NCBI GenBank assembly: GCA_035264765.1
Contig: DATFPQ010000001.1
Coordinates: 1-39,083, forward strand
DNA: 39,083 nucleotides
Reading direction: 5' to 3'
DNA from: DATFPQ01 sp035264765
GTDB taxonomy: Bacteria; Actinomycetota; Actinomycetes; Actinomycetales; Angustibacteraceae
The notes beneath the pieces are model-generated. The model made no database searches, was not told where the DNA came from, and was given only the letters and a program-made list of their open reading frames with translations. Shown here piece by piece: positions 25,050 to 32,795 of this stretch. The first letter of the stretch is position 1. Each line of letters starts with the position of its first letter. Made by a program: the position numbers and the translations under genes.

Positions 25050-25087
25050 CCAATGGGGCGGCAGGATCTCTCCCACCGCCCCACTGG
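25050..25087. other. Strong hairpin in a 291-bp gene-free stretch
   Basis: CCAATGGGGCGG (25050-25061) pairs with CCGCCCCACTGG (25076-25087) at 11 of 12 positions around a 14-base loop. It lies between the small acidic gene and the stop of the MpaB-like gene. The stretch 24918-25208 otherwise shows no gene I can support. It could end MpaB transcription on the minus strand or belong to an untranslated RNA. Confidence 0.55.
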
Positions 25088-25208
25088 CTGTACCGAACCG
25101 GTCGACGCCTCTCGGCGAGTGGCCGCTCGTAGCGGCGGAAGGTGAGGCCCGGGGGTCTGGCACCGGCTCGGTACTGCGTTCAACCTACTCCCCGCGGCAG
25201 ATGTTCCC

Positions 25209-26153
25209 TCAGTCGGTCAGCGAGTCGTCCGACCCGTCGGGCCGCTCGATACCGTAGACCCCGTTCCTGCCGTCCGTCCCCTCCGCGTCCTCCTGTGGTT
25301 CAGGCGACACCGGCGCCGCGAGGCGCTCACGGGCCGACGGCAGGCGCGGGGTGCGACCCAGCGCCGGGGCGGCGGCCTCGGCCGACCCCAGCAGGCTCGC
25401 GCGGACCGCGTGCAGCGCCACGGTGATCGCCGTCCCCTGCAGGGCGGCGGCACCGGGCAGCAGGGGCAGGCCGTAGCTGCGCCGCGCCCAGGACGGCAGC
25501 GTGGCGAACGCCAGTCCGGCCACCGAGAACCACTTCGGTAGTCCCTCTGCCAGACGGTCTGCGGGGGGCGGCTCCACGACGTCCTCGGCGTCGGCCCGGG
25601 CCGCCGCGCTGACGCGCAGCCGTGGCCGCAGCCGGCGGAAGTACGCGCGCAGGCTGTCCAGGTCGGTCGGGACGTCCCCCGGGTCGAGCCCCAGCAGGGC
25701 CGCCGTCCGCAGCTGCTCGGACACGTACCGGTCGGCCTCCGCCTCGTCGATCCCGACGCCGGCCCGGTCGAGAACGGTGATCGCGGAGTCCACCAGGCAG
25801 CAGTGCACCCAGGTCAGCAGGTCGATCTCGTCCACGGACGGCTCGCGGTCCGGGGAGGGGTCCGCCGCGAGCGCCGCGTACTCTGCCTGCGCCCGGGCTC
25901 CGACCGTGAGCGCCTCGGTCGTGCTGCCGAAGGTCAGGACGCCCATGAACTCGGCGGTCCGCGCGTACCGCGACCAGATGTCCTCGCCCAGCGCACGTCG
26001 CCACGACACGCCGGTCGAGGCGACCGGGTGCATCGCCTGCAGCAGCAGCGCCCGCAGGCCGGCGATGCCGATCACCGGCTCCGCGTGCAGCCGCCAGGTG
26101 ACGGACGAAGGGCCGAACAGACCGACGTCCTCGGCGTGTGTCGGCCCCCGCAT
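25209..26153 (-). CDS. MpaB/DUF2236-family oxygenase-like protein
   Basis: 314 residues from an ATG at 26151-26153, chosen because conserved sequence begins just after it; the frame is open to 26300 through a Pro/Gly/Arg-rich stretch. Family marks are VGLFGPSSVTWRLHAEP, LRALLLQAMHPVAS (with the His that lines the haem-like site in this family), YARTAEFMGVLTFGSTTEA, LLTWVHCCLVDSAI and YVSEQLRTAALLG. Relatives include latex-clearing protein and mycophenolic-acid enzyme MpaB', which cleave double bonds with O2. The cellular substrate is unknown. The last ~40 residues are polar and probably disordered. Confidence 0.85.
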   Translation of the reverse strand: MRGPTHAEDVGLFGPSSVTWRLHAEPVIGIAGLRALLLQAMHPVASTGVSWRRALGEDIWSRYARTAEFMGVLTFGSTTEALTVGARAQAEYAALAADPSPDREPSVDEIDLLTWVHCCLVDSAITVLDRAGVGIDEAEADRYVSEQLRTAALLGLDPGDVPTDLDSLRAYFRRLRPRLRVSAAARADAEDVVEPPPADRLAEGLPKWFSVAGLAFATLPSWARRSYGLPLLPGAAALQGTAITVALHAVRASLLGSAEAAAPALGRTPRLPSARERLAAPVSPEPQEDAEGTDGRNGVYGIERPDGSDDSLTD

Positions 26154-26316
26154 CCGACCGCCGCCGGGCCGACCGGCGCCCCCACCGGGGCCGTTCTGGC
26201 CGGGCGGGCGGGACGTCGGGATCACCGTCCGACTCTTGCAGGGGCTCCGGCCCGGCGCATCCCGGGCTGCCCCGATGGCAGGCGGCTCCCGACGCCGCAA
26301 CGGGGGCCCGAGCGCC

Positions 26317-26712
26317 TCACGCGCTGAGTCGTACCTGGAACCAGACCCGCTTGCCCACGCCGTCGAGCGAGACGCCCCATCGGTCTGAGAGGGACTCGAC
26401 GAGGTGCAGTCCGCGGCCTCCGCTGGCGTCCCAGGTGGTGACGTCGACCGGAACCGGAGCCAGCACGCTGCCGTCGTCCACGCTCACCGTGACCGCGCTG
26501 TCCTCGAGGGCCGCCCGCAGGCACACCGGGGGCTCCCCGTGCCGGATCGCGTTGGTCACCAGCTCGCTCGTCAGCAGTGTCACGACGTCCTGGTCGTCGG
26601 CGGGGACCCCCCAGACGCCGAGCGCAGCCGTGACGGCATGGCGGACGCGGGAGACCTCCCGCGGATCGCTGCCCACCTGTTCGACCAGCTCCACGGTCGC
26701 ATTGTGGCGCAC
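26317..26712 (-). CDS. ATP-binding protein, RsbW-like anti-sigma/serine kinase type
   Basis: 131 residues. A single GHKL-type ATPase domain: N box LLTSELVTNAIRHG, G1 box VDDGS and G2 box GGRGLHLVESLSDRWG. A C-terminal GKRVWFQV strand closes the fold. Stand-alone domains like this bind a sigma factor and phosphorylate an anti-sigma antagonist; actinomycetes have dozens of them. No partner sigma or antagonist gene is adjacent. Start at 26712; a 21-bp direct repeat lies just upstream. Confidence 0.88.
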   Translation of the reverse strand: MRHNATVELVEQVGSDPREVSRVRHAVTAALGVWGVPADDQDVVTLLTSELVTNAIRHGEPPVCLRAALEDSAVTVSVDDGSVLAPVPVDVTTWDASGGRGLHLVESLSDRWGVSLDGVGKRVWFQVRLSA

Positions 26713-26739
26713 GGACGCCGATTCCAGGGGCGTACCGGA

Positions 26740-26781
26740 CAGTTCAGGCCAGGCTCCGCACAGCTCAGGCCAGGCTCCGCC
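26740..26781. repeat. 21-bp direct repeat, two copies
   Basis: CAGTTCAGGCCAGGCTCCGC at 26740-26759 recurs as CAGCTCAGGCCAGGCTCCGC from 26761. The copies are head to tail and differ at one internal base and the last base. They lie in the gap between the RNA helicase stop and the anti-sigma-type ATPase start. Confidence 0.8.
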
Positions 26782-26834
26782 GGATCCAGGCGCGCTACCG
26801 CCGCGCGACCCGCCGGGCTGCCGGGGCGCCGCGC

Positions 26835-28637
26835 TCAGTCGCCGGTCGGTGCCGCGCCCGCGGTCGCGCCGCGACCGCGACCGCCGCGCCGACGGGCACG
26901 ACGCGGGGCGGCAGCGCCACCCTGCTCGCCCGCACGCTCGCTGTGCTCACCCGCGGCCTCGGGCGCGTGCTGCTCCGCCGGCTGCTCGCCGGCGGGCGAC
27001 GTGCTCGACGCGCCCGGGCCGGTCGGCTCGCCGCCCCGGGTGCGCCGACGGTTGCGCTTGCGCGGCGTGCGCTCGCGGCCGGCGTCCGCGTCCGATCCGG
27101 TGTCGGCGCCAGAGCCGGACCCGGACCCGGTTCCGGGCCGGGAGTCGGATCCGGACCCATCGCGACCGCGGCCGTCGCCACGGCCAGCGCTGCGGCGTCC
27201 ACCACGTCGGGCGTCCGGACCCGGTGCGGAGCCACCGCGCCGACCGGTCTCGCCGAGGTCCTCGACCTGCTCGGCGGACAGGCCCTCACGGGTGCGCTGC
27301 GCGCGGGGGAGGGTGCCCTTGGTGCCCTCGGGGATGCCCAGGTCGGTGAACAGGTGCGGCGAGCTGGAGTAGGTCTCCACCGGCTCGGGGATCCCGAGGT
27401 CGAGCGCCTTGTTGATCAGACCCCACCGCGGCATGTCGTCCCAGTCGACGAAGGTGACCGCGACACCGGTCCGCCCGGCCCGGCCCGTACGGCCGATCCG
27501 GTGCAGGTAGGTCTTCTCGTCCTCCGTGCACTGGTAGTTGATCACGTGGGTGATGCCCTCGACGTCGATGCCGCGGGCCGCGACGTCGGTCGCCACGAGG
27601 ACGTCGACCTTGCCGTTCCGGAACGCGCGGAGCGCCTGCTCACGGGCGCCCTGGCCCAGGTCGCCGTGGATGGCGGCCGCGGCGAAGCCCCGCTCGGCCA
27701 GCTCCTCGGCCACCTTGGCCACGGTGCGCTTGGTCCGCGCGAAGATCAGCGTCAGCCCGCGGCCCTCGGCCTGCAGGATGCGGGCCACCATCTCGACCTT
27801 GTCCAGCGCGTGCGCGCGGTAGACGAACTGGCTGATGGCCTTGAGCGTCGCGCCGTCGTCGGCCGGGTCGACTGCGCGGATGTGGGTGGGCTGGGACATG
27901 AACCGTCGGGCCAGCGAGACCACGGCGCCGGGCATGGTGGCGGAGAACAGCATCATCTGCCGGTCCGCCGGCGTCAGGGCCAGCAGCCGCTCGACGTCGG
28001 GCAGGAAGCCCAGGTCGAGCATCTCGTCGGCCTCGTCGAGCACCAGCGTGCGCACGTTCGCGAGGTCCAGGTGGCCCTGCTGGGCCAGGTCGAGCAGCCG
28101 GCCGGGGGTGCCGACGACGACCTCGATGCCGCGTGCCAGCGCCTCGACCTGCGGCTCGTAGGCCCGGCCGCCGTACACGGTGAGCACCCGGGTGGGCCGC
28201 AGCGCGCTGGCGGCCTCCAGGTCGCCGGCCACCTGCACGGCCAGCTCGCGGGTCGGCACGACGGCGAGCGCCTGCGGCTTGCCGGGTGCCGGCAGGTCCT
28301 CGAAGCCGGGCTCGCCCGGAGCCACGGTGCGCTGCAGCAGCGGCAGGCCGAAGCCGAGGGTCTTGCCGGTGCCCGTCTTGGCCTGGCCGATGATGTCGTG
28401 GCCGTCGAGGGCCACCGGCAGGGTCATTGCCTGGATGGGGAACGGGGCGGTGATGCCCACCCGAGCCAGGGCGTCCACGAGGTCGGCGCGGACGCCGAAG
28501 TCGCTGAAGGTGCGAACCGGCCGGTCGGCAGCGACCGCGGCGCGCGCCTCGTCGTCGGTGTTGGTGACGGTCTGGAGTCCGACCGGGTTTTTGCTGGTGG
28601 TGTCGTTGCTGGTGGTGCTGATGCTGTCGGTGCTCAC
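26835..28637 (-). CDS. DEAD-box RNA helicase with RG/basic C-terminal tail
   Basis: 600 residues from a GTG at 28635-28637 with GAAGG upstream; the longer open frame to 28754 is Pro/Arg-rich and unlikely coding. The helicase core has the Q motif (FSDFGV... PFPIQ), Walker A AKTGTGKT, PTRELA, TPGRLLDL, DEAD (VLDEADEML), SAT, RGIDVE and HRIGRTGRAGR, so all motifs are intact. The last ~160 residues are Gly/Ser/Arg/Glu-rich with GSGSGS runs and an RKRNRRRTRGG block, likely RNA-binding and disordered. It should unwind RNA duplexes in ribosome assembly or mRNA decay. Divergent from the ferritin-like gene. Confidence 0.95.
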   Translation of the reverse strand: MSTDSISTTSNDTTSKNPVGLQTVTNTDDEARAAVAADRPVRTFSDFGVRADLVDALARVGITAPFPIQAMTLPVALDGHDIIGQAKTGTGKTLGFGLPLLQRTVAPGEPGFEDLPAPGKPQALAVVPTRELAVQVAGDLEAASALRPTRVLTVYGGRAYEPQVEALARGIEVVVGTPGRLLDLAQQGHLDLANVRTLVLDEADEMLDLGFLPDVERLLALTPADRQMMLFSATMPGAVVSLARRFMSQPTHIRAVDPADDGATLKAISQFVYRAHALDKVEMVARILQAEGRGLTLIFARTKRTVAKVAEELAERGFAAAAIHGDLGQGAREQALRAFRNGKVDVLVATDVAARGIDVEGITHVINYQCTEDEKTYLHRIGRTGRAGRTGVAVTFVDWDDMPRWGLINKALDLGIPEPVETYSSSPHLFTDLGIPEGTKGTLPRAQRTREGLSAEQVEDLGETGRRGGSAPGPDARRGGRRSAGRGDGRGRDGSGSDSRPGTGSGSGSGADTGSDADAGRERTPRKRNRRRTRGGEPTGPGASSTSPAGEQPAEQHAPEAAGEHSERAGEQGGAAAPRRARRRGGRGRGATAGAAPTGD

Positions 28638-28786
28638 ACGATGCCTTCGTATCGGGCGGGGGCCGCACGCCGGGGGGCTGCTGCGCGTTGGCGGGCCGCT
28701 CCGCTGGGGCGGAGCCGATCGGGTCTTCGGGCTCGCTGTGTTCCGACCGGGCATCCGGGATCAGAACCAGTCTACCTGCCCGGCGT

Positions 28787-28792
28787 TAGGCT
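28787..28792 (+). promoter_or_regulatory. -10 hexamer (TAGGCT) near a start codon
   Basis: TAGGCT ends eight bases before the ATG of the ferritin-like gene. No ribosome-binding site intervenes, so a leaderless mRNA is likely. Confidence 0.5.
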
Positions 28793-28800
28793 CCGGACCC

Positions 28801-29535
28801 ATGACGCAGCCGCCGGAGCCGACGCAGCCAGCCGACGGTCCCGGGGGGCGGACGGAACCGGCCGACCCGTTCGCCGACCCGGCCTACCGGGCCGCAGTCG
28901 TCGACCTGCTCGGCGCCATGGCGTACGGCGAGCTGACGGCGTTCAGCAGGCTCGCGGCGGACGCGGACCTCGCACCGACCGTCGGCGACAAGGCTGCCCT
29001 CGCGCGCCAGGCGGTCAGCGAGTTCCACCACTACCAGCTGCTCGAGGAGCGCCTGCGCCGGCTTGGCGCCGACGTCGGGGCGGCGATGCAGCCGTTCGTC
29101 GCCGCGGTCGACGACTTCCACGACCGCACCCGGCCGTCGTCCTGGCTGGAGGGGCTGGTCAAGGCGTACGTCGGGGACGGCATCGCGACCGACTTCTACC
29201 GCGAGATCGCCGCCTACCTGGACGCGGACACTCGCGAGCTCGTGCACGAGGTGCTGCAGGACATGGGCCAGGCGGAGTTCGCGGTCCGGGCGGTGCGCGC
29301 GGCGATCGAGCGCGACCCGGCGTCCGCGGGCCGGCTGGCGCTGTGGGGACGCCGGCTGGTCGGGGAGGCCCTGTCGCAGGCCCAGCGGGTCGCGGCCGAG
29401 CGGGACGCCCTGGGGTCGCTGCTGATCGGCGGCGGCAACCGGTCCGGCGCCGACCTGGCCGAGATCGGTCGGATGTTCGCCCGGCTGACCGACGAGCACA
29501 CCCGCCGGATGGGGCGGCTCGGACTGTCCTCCTGA
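28801..29535 (+). CDS. Ferritin-like fold protein
   Basis: 244 residues from an ATG at 28801. After a ~25-residue Pro/Glu-rich leader the chain is mostly helical, with AVVDLLGAMAYGELTAFSRLA, AVSEFHHYQLLEERL, the ExxH-type pair in the second helix, and later DMGQAEFAVRAV and RLTDEHTRRM. This matches the actinobacterial ferritin-like proteins related to tRNA hydroxylase MiaE, usually found beside a DEAD-box helicase as here. A di-iron centre is possible (Glu and EFHH residues), but activity is unknown. Confidence 0.85.
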   Translation: MTQPPEPTQPADGPGGRTEPADPFADPAYRAAVVDLLGAMAYGELTAFSRLAADADLAPTVGDKAALARQAVSEFHHYQLLEERLRRLGADVGAAMQPFVAAVDDFHDRTRPSSWLEGLVKAYVGDGIATDFYREIAAYLDADTRELVHEVLQDMGQAEFAVRAVRAAIERDPASAGRLALWGRRLVGEALSQAQRVAAERDALGSLLIGGGNRSGADLAEIGRMFARLTDEHTRRMGRLGLSS

Positions 29536-29610
29536 GCGACCCCTTCTGACTGACCCGGGGCCGGGCTCGCACCGGGGGACGACGGACCGGCCCACACAGC
29601 GGGGCCACCC

Positions 29611-29651
29611 AGCACGAAGGGCCGCCCCGGACGGGACGGCCCTTCGGTGCT
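29611..29651. terminator. Bidirectional hairpin terminator
   Basis: AGCACGAAGGGCCG (29611-29624) pairs with CGGCCCTTCGGTGCT (29637-29651) over 14 bp with a single bulge, around a 12-base loop. It sits between the convergent ferritin-like and GlsB-like genes. Confidence 0.75.
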
Positions 29652-29663
29652 GCTGGCGCTGCG

Positions 29664-29945
29664 TCAGCGGACGCGGCGGTCGTTCCGACCGGTCATGGCC
29701 CCGTAGGCGGAGACCAGGACGGCCGCGACGACGATGCTGAGGATCCACCGGATCCAGTCGATGCCGCGGGTGTTGCCGCCACCGAGCAGGCCCCAGAGCC
29801 AGTAGCCCGCCAGTGCGCCGAGGACCCCAAGGACGATGGTCATGGGGAGGCTGATGTTCTGCTTGCCCGGGAGCACCAGTCGCGCCAGGGCGCCGATGAC
29901 GGCACCGAAGATGATCAGGCCGATGATCGCGCCGATTGTGCCCAT
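29664..29945 (-). CDS. GlsB/YeaQ/YmgE-family membrane protein
   Basis: 93 residues from an ATG at 29943-29945, with GAGAGGG upstream. Three hydrophobic helices: GTIGAIIGLIIFGAVIGALARLV, ITIVLGVLGALAGYWLWGLLGG-like and WIRWILSIVVAAVLVSAYG. The motif GALARLVLPGKQ after helix one is the family signature. These are small transglycosylase-associated or general-stress proteins of the inner membrane, often stress-induced; no clear stress-sigma promoter is visible. Its 5' leader contains a small hairpin (29967-29983, GCCCGG/CCGGGC). Confidence 0.93.
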   Translation of the reverse strand: MGTIGAIIGLIIFGAVIGALARLVLPGKQNISLPMTIVLGVLGALAGYWLWGLLGGGNTRGIDWIRWILSIVVAAVLVSAYGAMTGRNDRRVR

Positions 29946-30122
29946 GTGGAAGAACCCTCTCAGTCAGCCCGGACGAGCCGGGCGAGACCGCCACTGACCC
30001 CACGCGGCGGGGCCGACGACGATCACCGGCCGGCCAAAGCGTTTCACCCGTTGCGCCCATTCGCCATCCGACACACCGGCAGCGCGAGGCGGTGGACGGA
30101 CGAACCGTTCAGATCGGGCGGA

Positions 30123-30347
30123 TCAAGCGATCCCGAACCCGACCCGACGGTCGGTCTCGATGCCCGCCTCGACGTAGCCCAGCACGCCCGTGGGTACCAC
30201 GACGGTGCGACCCTTGTCATCGGTCAGGCGTAGGGTGCCGCCGGACGCCACGGCCGCGTCGACCAGTGCCGCGATCTCGTCCGCGGTCTGCGACGACTCG
30301 AGAGTGATCTCGCGCGCGACGTTCTGCACGCCGATCTTGACCTCCAC
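30123..30347 (-). CDS. DUF3107 family protein
   Basis: 74 residues from a GTG at 30345-30347, preceded by AGGAGG at good spacing; an open frame continuing to 30515 overlaps the TetR gene and is not coding. Sequence VEVKIGVQNVAREITLESSQTADEIAALVDAA ... GTLRLTDDKGRTVVVP is typical of actinobacterial DUF3107. Alternating strands suggest a small beta-rich fold. The gene is regularly found beside the TetR regulator, as here. Function unknown. Confidence 0.92.
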   Translation of the reverse strand: MEVKIGVQNVAREITLESSQTADEIAALVDAAVASGGTLRLTDDKGRTVVVPTGVLGYVEAGIETDRRVGFGIA

Positions 30348-30414
30348 AGCGATGGCCTCCTGGCTCAGCGAAACTCGAAAACGAAGGGATGGCTCGAGAT
30401 GAGCCGCTTCCAGG

Positions 30415-31062
30415 CTAACGGCGCAGCGCCTCGGCCTGTTCCGCGCGGTCGGCCTTGGGGAAGCCGCCGATGCCCCGCCAGGACAGCTGACCGACCAGCC
30501 GGCTGGCCGCGTCACGAGGGATCGACCCGTCGACCGAGAGCCAGTACCGGGCCGTGACCTGGGCCATCCCGGTCAGCGCGACGGCGAGCAGCTTGGCCTG
30601 CTCCGGGGGCAGGTCGGTGTCCTCCCGGATCACCTCGGCCACCGCGTCCGCGCAACGCTCGTTCAGCGCGTCGACGCGCTCGCGGACCGCCTGCTCATTG
30701 GTGAGGTCGGACTCGAAGACCAGCCGGAACGGCTCACCCTCGCGGTCCACGAACTCGAAGTAGGCCGCCATCGTCGCGGTCACCCGCTGCTTGTTCTCGT
30801 GGGTGCGGGCCAGCGCCTGCCGGACGGCCTCGAGCAGCTCGCCGATGTGCTGGTCGAGCAGGGCGAGGTAGAGCTCGAGCTTGCTGGGGAAGTGCTGGTA
30901 CAGCACCGGCTTGGAGACGCCGGCCCGCTCGGCGATCTCGTCCATCGCGGCCGCGTGGTAACCGGCGCGCACGAACACCTCCTGCGCCGCCACGAGCAGC
31001 TGCGCGCGGCGTGCCGTCCGTGGCAGGCGGGCGCGGCCACGGGTCGTCGGTGTGGTCGTCAC
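30415..31062 (-). CDS. TetR-family transcriptional regulator
   Basis: 215 residues from a GTG at 31060-31062 with GAGGAGG upstream. Residues ~15-65 are the TetR helix-turn-helix (ARRAQLLVAAQEVFVRAGYHAAAMDEIAERAGVSKPVLYQHFPSKLELYLALLD). The C-terminal helical domain has EPFRLVFESDLTNEQAVRERV and LTGMAQVTARYWL. The ligand and target genes are unknown; divergent from the 31230 gene, so autoregulation in the shared 167-bp gap is plausible. Confidence 0.93.
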   Translation of the reverse strand: MTTTPTTRGRARLPRTARRAQLLVAAQEVFVRAGYHAAAMDEIAERAGVSKPVLYQHFPSKLELYLALLDQHIGELLEAVRQALARTHENKQRVTATMAAYFEFVDREGEPFRLVFESDLTNEQAVRERVDALNERCADAVAEVIREDTDLPPEQAKLLAVALTGMAQVTARYWLSVDGSIPRDAASRLVGQLSWRGIGGFPKADRAEQAEALRR

Positions 31063-31229
31063 GGTGCCTCCTCGTCGCCGGGCCCGTGCCGGGACCGCGG
31101 CCGGTCGCGTCCGGCCCCGCTCGATCCTACGGTGGTCGGCCGATCCAGGCTGCCCGGTGCGTCGTCAGCGCCCCGGGCGCCCGGCGTGCTGGCAGACTCG
31201 GCACCTGAGTGCACTCGCAGGGAGTGACA

Positions 31230-31973
31230 GTGATCCGAACGTACGAGGTCGATGCCGCGCAGATGTGCGACGCGTTGAGCGTCGTGCCGGGCGTCGAGCA
31301 CGTGGCGCTCGAGCTCGACGGCAGCGGCCAGGGAGTGCTACGGATTCGGCTGGCAGCGGGCGCCGACGGGGACGAGGTCGTCGGGGCGGCGATCGCGGGC
31401 CTGCGTCGCCGGTTCGGGTCGGGTGTCGACGCCAGCCGGCTGCGCCTCACCGGACCCCGGGGCCGACCGGTCGTCGCCGTGGTCGACGACGCCCTGGCGC
31501 GGCCCGGACCCGACAGCACCACCGAGGTGGAGGCACGGTCATCGCGCCCCCCGAGCCGCAACAGCGTGGGCCTGCGGCCGCCCACGCGGCTGGCGGTCGA
31601 GGACGTCGAGGTGGTGACCGAGCGGCTCCAGGTCCGCGCGAACGTCCGGCTCCGGTCCGGGGGAACGCTGCACACCGGCTCGGCGACGGCCGCCGCCACG
31701 CCCGGCGGGGGGCACCGGGCCGTCGTCTCGGCCACCGCGCGAGCCGTCGAGCAGGTCGCCGGCGGGCTGGTGCGGCTGGACGTCGAGGCCGCCGACGTGG
31801 TGCAGGTGGGCGGCGACGGGGTCGGCGTCGTTGTCGTGACCCTGCTCGCGGACGGCCGGATGGACCGGCTGACCGGGTCCGCACTGGTCCGCGAGGACCG
31901 CAGCGACACCCTCGTTCGCGCCACCCTCGACGCGCTGAACCGTCGGGCGGTCGTGGCATCCTCGGCCGGGTGA
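31230..31973 (+). CDS. Hypothetical protein, actinobacterial
   Basis: 247 residues from a GTG at 31230 with AGGGAG five bases upstream; GTGs at 31209 and 31224 are alternatives. The N-terminal ~70 residues are an alpha/beta unit (IRTYEVDAAQMCDALSVVPGVEHVALELDG ... VLRIRLAAGADGDEVVGAAIAGLRRRFG). A Pro/Ser-rich linker follows, then VEDVEVVTERLQVRANVRLRSGGTLHTGSA and repeated alpha/beta units (TARAVEQVAGGLVRLDVEAADVV, GVGVVVVTLL). I do not recognise a family. The layout resembles small ACT- or KH-like modules in tandem, but no motif fixes a function. It overlaps the DUF3152 gene by 4 bp. Confidence 0.8.
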   Translation: MIRTYEVDAAQMCDALSVVPGVEHVALELDGSGQGVLRIRLAAGADGDEVVGAAIAGLRRRFGSGVDASRLRLTGPRGRPVVAVVDDALARPGPDSTTEVEARSSRPPSRNSVGLRPPTRLAVEDVEVVTERLQVRANVRLRSGGTLHTGSATAAATPGGGHRAVVSATARAVEQVAGGLVRLDVEAADVVQVGGDGVGVVVVTLLADGRMDRLTGSALVREDRSDTLVRATLDALNRRAVVASSAG

Positions 31974-32776
31974 ACGCCGCGAGAGGTCCCGCCGGCCGGC
32001 CGCCGTCGGCGGTGGGCCGACCCCGGCGCTCGCTGGTCGTCCCGGTACTGCTCACCGGCGCGGCGTTCCTGCTCGCCGGCTGCGGTCCAGGCGGCGACAC
32101 CGCCGCCGGTCCGGCGGCGCAGGGCGCCACGGCCTCCGCGCGCAGCACCGCGTCCACGTCGACGCCGCCGGCACCGTCGGCGTCCGGGCCGGTCACGCCG
32201 ACCTCCGCTACGTCGGCCCCCGAAACGCCCACGGATCCCCCCAGGACGGCGATGCGCGTGGCCGAACGCGGCACCGGTCGGCTGGCGACGGTCAAGGGAT
32301 CGGCGCCTGCTCCTGGTCCGGGCCGCAGGATCAGGGTCCGCGTCGAGGTCGAGGGCGGGGTCGACGTCGAACCGCGAGCCTTCGCCGCCGAGGTGCTGAG
32401 GACGCTCAACGACGACCGCTCGTGGGGGCACGGCGGCACGCGGTCCTTCGCCCGGACCTCCGGTGCGGCCGACGTCGCCGTCGTCCTGGCCAGCCCCACG
32501 ACGTCCGCCCGGCTGTGCCGCCCGCTCCTCACCCACGGGAGACTCTCCTGCGGGCGCGGCCAGCGGGCGATCCTGACCGCCTACCGGTGGGCCCGCGGCA
32601 CCCCCGAGTTCGACAGCGTCGCGCAGTACCGGCGGTACGTCGTCAACCACGAGGTCGGCCACGTGCTCGGGCACGGCCACGAGCAGTGCCCCGGGCCGGG
32701 CCGCCGAGCCCCGGTGATGCAGCAGCAGACCAAACGGGTCGCACCATGTCGGCCGAACCCCTGGCCCTTCCCGTGA
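31970..32776 (+). CDS. DUF3152 lipoprotein with metzincin-type zinc motif
   Basis: 268 residues from a GTG overlapping the previous stop. Signal peptide and lipobox (FLLAGC, Cys38), then a ~60-residue Ala/Ser/Thr/Pro linker, then the DUF3152 domain. That domain has RVRVEVEGGVDVEPRAFAAEV, TLNDDRSWGHGGTRSFAR and the sequence HEVGHVLGHGH (His227, Glu228, His231, His237), a complete HExxHxxGxxH zinc site. EQC and APVMQQQT follow, like the Met-turn of metzincins. It should be an exported, membrane-anchored metalloprotease; the substrate is unknown. Confidence 0.88.
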   Translation: MNAARGPAGRPPSAVGRPRRSLVVPVLLTGAAFLLAGCGPGGDTAAGPAAQGATASARSTASTSTPPAPSASGPVTPTSATSAPETPTDPPRTAMRVAERGTGRLATVKGSAPAPGPGRRIRVRVEVEGGVDVEPRAFAAEVLRTLNDDRSWGHGGTRSFARTSGAADVAVVLASPTTSARLCRPLLTHGRLSCGRGQRAILTAYRWARGTPEFDSVAQYRRYVVNHEVGHVLGHGHEQCPGPGRRAPVMQQQTKRVAPCRPNPWPFP

Positions 32777-32783
32777 CGGTTCG

Positions 32784-32789
32784 TAGAGT
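32784..32789 (+). promoter_or_regulatory. -10 hexamer (TAGAGT) before moeZ
   Basis: TAGAGT ends six bases before the GTG of moeZ, with no ribosome-binding site between, which points to a leaderless transcript. Confidence 0.55.
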
Positions 32790-32795
32790 GGTGCG

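Noticed and set aside
24918..25208. Possible tRNA or small RNA gene in the gene-free stretch
   Set aside because: I could not fold a tRNA cloverleaf or find a CCA-type end; only one hairpin is supported.
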